22,906 nucleotides of DNA from Firmicutes bacterium CAG:110 (GTDB lineage Bacteria > Bacillota > Clostridia > Oscillospirales > Oscillospiraceae). The position numbers and the translations under genes were made by a program. Shown here one piece after another: positions 20,613 through 22,906 of the stretch. Numbering within the stretch: position 1 is the first letter of the stretch; each line of letters begins with the position of its first letter. The stretch spans positions 1 through 22,906 of the forward strand of contig HF988067.1 of the NCBI GenBank assembly GCA_000434635.1. Direction: 5' to 3'. The notes beneath the pieces were generated by a model, which saw nothing but the letters and a program-made list of their open reading frames with translations, was not told the origin of the DNA and made no database searches.

Positions 20613-22016
20613 ATGGAAAAAACGAAGCGTTCTTTTCTTCCGTGGGGGATGGTGTCGACCATTCTGACGCTGGCGTGGCCGACTATGCTGGAAGAGCTGA
20701 TGCAGACGGCGGTGCAGTATATCGACACTGCTATGGTCGGCGCAATCGGTACACAGGCGACTGCGGCGGTGGGCGCTACCAGCACGGTCAACTGGCTGAT
20801 CGGCAGCACCGTTGCCGCCATTGGCGTGGGCTTTCTGTCCTTCGTGTCTCAGGCCTGCGGGGCGGGGGATACGAAGCGGGCGGGGAAAGCCTCGTCTCAG
20901 GCGGTGCTGGCGGTTCTGGTCTGCGGCACGTTTTTTACTGTGCTGATGCTGGCGCTGAGCAGCAAGGTGCCGGTGTGGATGCAGGTTGACCCGGCCATTC
21001 AGGACTTGGCTGCCCAATACTTTTTCATTCTGTACACCCCCATGCTGGCCCGGGCGGCCATTACGATTTTCGGTACGCTGCTTCGTTCGGCAGGGGACGC
21101 CAAAACGCCCATGCGGGTCGGTTTTCTGGTGAACGGGGTCAATGTTGTCCTTAACTTTCTGCTCATCTATCCCACGCGACAGGTGTGGGGAATGACCGTC
21201 TTCGGCGCGGGATGGGGCGTTATCGGCGCGGCTGTGGCAAGCGCCATTTCCTTCGTGATCGGCGGCGTGTGCATCACCGTGGTGCTCTGGCGGCACCCGC
21301 TGCTGTCTCCCAAGGGGCAGAAACTGCGGCCGGACTGGGATGTGCTGAAGCCCTGCCTGCGGGTGGCGCTGCCCAATGCCTTGCAGCGCTTCGGTACTTC
21401 TCTGGGATATGTGGCCTTTGCGTCGATGATAAACTCTCTGGGCGAAATTGCTACCGCTGCCCACACGATCGCCAACACGGTGGAATCCGCGTTTTACATT
21501 CCCGGCTACGGGATGCAGACCGCGGCGGCGACGCTGGCGGGCAACGCTCTGGGGGCGGGGGACAACCGGCGGGTCAAGGAGCTGGGGCGGATGATTCTGT
21601 TTATCGAGGTCAGTCTGATGATCGTCTCCGGGTCGCTGCTGTTCCTGTTCGCGCCCAACATGATGCGTTTGTTTTCCAGAGACGCTCAGGTGATCGCACT
21701 CGGGGTCACGGTCCTGCGGATGGTGGCGGTGTCCGAGCCGTTTTACGGCGTGTCCATCATTGTCGAGGGCATGATGCAGGGCATGGGGAACACTATGATG
21801 CCCTTTGTTTGCAGCATCGCGGGCATGTGGGGCGTGCGCATTGTGGGCACGTTTATCTGCACCCAGCTGCTGGGGATGGGGCTGGTGTCCGCGTGGGCTT
21901 GCATGATCGCCCATAACCTGCTGCTGTTCCTCCTGTTTGCCGGGTACTATCTCAGTGGGAAATGGAATCCCATGAACAGAAAAAACGCCGTTCAGAGTGT
22001 AAAAACGGCTGATTGA
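20613..22016 (+). CDS. MATE-family multidrug/cation efflux transporter
   Basis: This 467-residue protein has about twelve membrane spans in two related halves. MATE hallmarks are LAWPTMLEELMQTAVQYIDTAMVG (region 20-43), VGFLSFVSQACGAGD with the conserved Q-x-x-GAGD near 72-86, and in the second half YGMQTAAATLAGNALGAGD (region about 297-315). MATE pumps expel organic cations or metabolites using a sodium or proton gradient. GAGGA lies four bases before the ATG. The gene has its own promoter and terminator. The substrate is unknown. Confidence 0.94.
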   Translation: MEKTKRSFLPWGMVSTILTLAWPTMLEELMQTAVQYIDTAMVGAIGTQATAAVGATSTVNWLIGSTVAAIGVGFLSFVSQACGAGDTKRAGKASSQAVLAVLVCGTFFTVLMLALSSKVPVWMQVDPAIQDLAAQYFFILYTPMLARAAITIFGTLLRSAGDAKTPMRVGFLVNGVNVVLNFLLIYPTRQVWGMTVFGAGWGVIGAAVASAISFVIGGVCITVVLWRHPLLSPKGQKLRPDWDVLKPCLRVALPNALQRFGTSLGYVAFASMINSLGEIATAAHTIANTVESAFYIPGYGMQTAAATLAGNALGAGDNRRVKELGRMILFIEVSLMIVSGSLLFLFAPNMMRLFSRDAQVIALGVTVLRMVAVSEPFYGVSIIVEGMMQGMGNTMMPFVCSIAGMWGVRIVGTFICTQLLGMGLVSAWACMIAHNLLLFLLFAGYYLSGKWNPMNRKNAVQSVKTAD

Positions 22017-22028
22017 TATGGTATTTTG

Positions 22029-22068
22029 AGCAGCGCAGACGGATTTTTCCGCTGCGTTGCTTTCTTTT
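22029..22068 (+). terminator. Intrinsic terminator after the MATE gene
   Basis: AGCAGCGCAG-A-CGG (22029-22042) pairs with CCGCTGCGTTGCT (22049-22061) with one bulged A, followed by the T-rich TTTCTTTT. Confidence 0.75.
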
Positions 22069-22088
22069 GTGCAACGGACTTCGTTTTT

Positions 22089-22128
22089 CCCCCTTCGGGC
22101 GAAAGGGGGTTGACATGATGTATGTCAA
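22089..22128 (+). promoter_or_regulatory. Hairpins covering the ribosome binding site and start of the tail-like gene
   Basis: CCCCCTT (22089-22095) can pair with AAGGGGG (22103-22109), which is the gene's Shine-Dalgarno sequence. TTGACAT (22110-22116) and ATGTCAA (22122-22128) form a second inverted repeat around the start codon. Both would hinder translation when formed. Confidence 0.5.
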
Positions 22129-22906
22129 ACACAAATTGGAAATAGACCTGTCCGGACAGGCGGTCATGCCCCGGGTGGACATGGTGGAGGGCGACCAGTA
22201 CGCCCGACAGCTGGAGCTGTCCCTCCTCTGCGGCGGGGAACGCTGGGAAATTCCCGAGGACGTCCACGCGGCGGTTCGATTCCGGAAGCCCGACGGCACC
22301 GGCGGGGAGTACGATTCTCTGCCAGACGGCAGCCCTGCGTGGTCGGCGTCCGGGAATGTACTGACGGTGGAGCTTGCGCCGCAGGTGCTGTCCTGTCCGG
22401 GAAACGGGATACTCTCCGTGGTGCTGACGCAGGGGGACGCCAGAGTCAGTACGTTTCACATTCTGTTTCAGGTTCACGGGGCGATTCCCGGCGGGCTGGA
22501 ATCGGAGGATTATTTCTGCTATGACGGGCTGCTCAACGCTCCCAAAAACGCCGAGATCGGGCAGTTTTTGAAGGTATCCGGGGTGAACGGGCATGGCATT
22601 GTCTCTCAGGTCGAGGCGGTGACAATCCCGCCGCTGGACGAGGCCGTGGATACCGCGCTGGCGCAGGCAAAGGAAAGCGGGGAATTTGACGGCGCGTCCG
22701 CTTATGAGATCGCCCAGAACAACGGATTTACCGGCACCGAGGCGGAATGGCTGGAATCCCTGAAGGGCAAATTCAATTCCAATGTGGGGAACATCCGGCT
22801 CATCAACATCACCGGTAGGCTGACCTCCGAGCCGGGTGTCATCATAGATTTCCGCACTACCCGCCTTCGGGGCGTGCGGGACCCGCAGGCGGACGACGAC
22901 GCCGCC
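22115..22906 (+). CDS. Phage baseplate/tail-fibre-like protein, truncated by the window edge
   Basis: The frame stays open from the ATG at 22115 to the last base (264 codons seen, no stop). Residues about 1-150 resemble a BppU/DUF2479-type baseplate N-terminal domain: VKHKLEIDLSGQAVMPRVDM, VHAAVRFRKPDG, LTVELAPQVLSCPGNG, VSTFHILFQVH. After a linker comes SAYEIAQNNGFTGTEAEWLESLKG (region about 201-224), a motif common in Firmicutes phage tail and fibre proteins. The visible end LRGVRDPQADDDAA resembles the repeat that precedes trimeric fibre segments. AAGGGGG lies five bases before the ATG. It directly follows the MATE terminator; whether a prophage continues to the right cannot be seen. Confidence 0.75.
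   Translation, partial: MMYVKHKLEIDLSGQAVMPRVDMVEGDQYARQLELSLLCGGERWEIPEDVHAAVRFRKPDGTGGEYDSLPDGSPAWSASGNVLTVELAPQVLSCPGNGILSVVLTQGDARVSTFHILFQVHGAIPGGLESEDYFCYDGLLNAPKNAEIGQFLKVSGVNGHGIVSQVEAVTIPPLDEAVDTALAQAKESGEFDGASAYEIAQNNGFTGTEAEWLESLKGKFNSNVGNIRLINITGRLTSEPGVIIDFRTTRLRGVRDPQADDDAA

Noticed and set aside
20442..21914. A 490-codon open frame antisense to the MATE gene
   Set aside because: It is a GC-rich shadow of MATE: low-complexity His/Arg/Gln-rich translation, no ribosome binding site and no family motif.
1..22906. A CRISPR array
   Set aside because: No regularly spaced direct repeats or cas genes were seen.

Overview
The window looks like chromosomal DNA from a Gram-positive Clostridia member, most likely a gut Oscillospirales (Ruminococcaceae/Oscillospiraceae) relative. 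The reasons are the Firmicutes gene order ylxM-ffh-rpsP-khpA-rimM-trmD, strong AAGGAGG-type ribosome binding sites, TTGACA/TATAAT promoters, T-tailed hairpin terminators, single-membrane lipoproteins and a fairly high GC content judged by eye. No taxonomic search was possible.

Layout. (1) 23-3169, minus strand: a tightly coupled operon of zinc/manganese-type ABC transporter genes (lipoprotein, ATPase, permease) ending in the tRNA methyltransferase gene trmO. (2) 3270-4396: a small conserved-looking protein on the minus strand and a divergent GNAT acetyltransferase. (3) 4449-4613: a 165-bp, nearly self-complementary intergenic element. (4) 4668-7870, plus strand: a three-gene cassette of membrane-anchored CotH-like kinase, VTC-type polyphosphate polymerase domain protein and DUF4956 membrane protein. 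(5) 7891-12275, plus strand: a signal-recognition and translation block (ylxM, ffh, rpsP, khpA, rimM, trmD) with a sirtuin gene overlapping the end of trmD where rplS would usually lie. (6) 12312-14262, minus strand: a one-piece ThrE-type amino-acid exporter and a NUDIX hydrolase, divergent from a DUF362 protein (14415-15281). (7) 15369-16589, minus strand: an unrecognised protein with an HEMFH metalloprotease-like motif, behind tRNA-Ser(CGA). (8) 16769-18498: a lipoprotein GH25 lysozyme with three SH3-like repeats, then tRNA-Leu(CAG). (9) 18503-20520: a small AT-richer accessory stretch directly downstream of tRNA-Leu, with a nucleotidyltransferase flanked by two related 41-nt hairpins, a YpsA/SLOG protein and an XRE regulator. 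(10) 20613-22016: a MATE efflux pump. (11) 22115 to the right edge: an open, truncated phage-baseplate/tail-fibre-like gene.

Most of the window is housekeeping. The items most worth a second look are the long palindrome placed just where the CotH operon transcript would begin, the CotH-VTC-DUF4956 cassette itself, the sibling hairpins around the nucleotidyltransferase, and the HEMFH protein. No CRISPR array, transposase, integrase or rRNA was seen. No gene-free stretch exceeds 300 bases; the longest (3501-3751 and 4397-4667) are described below.
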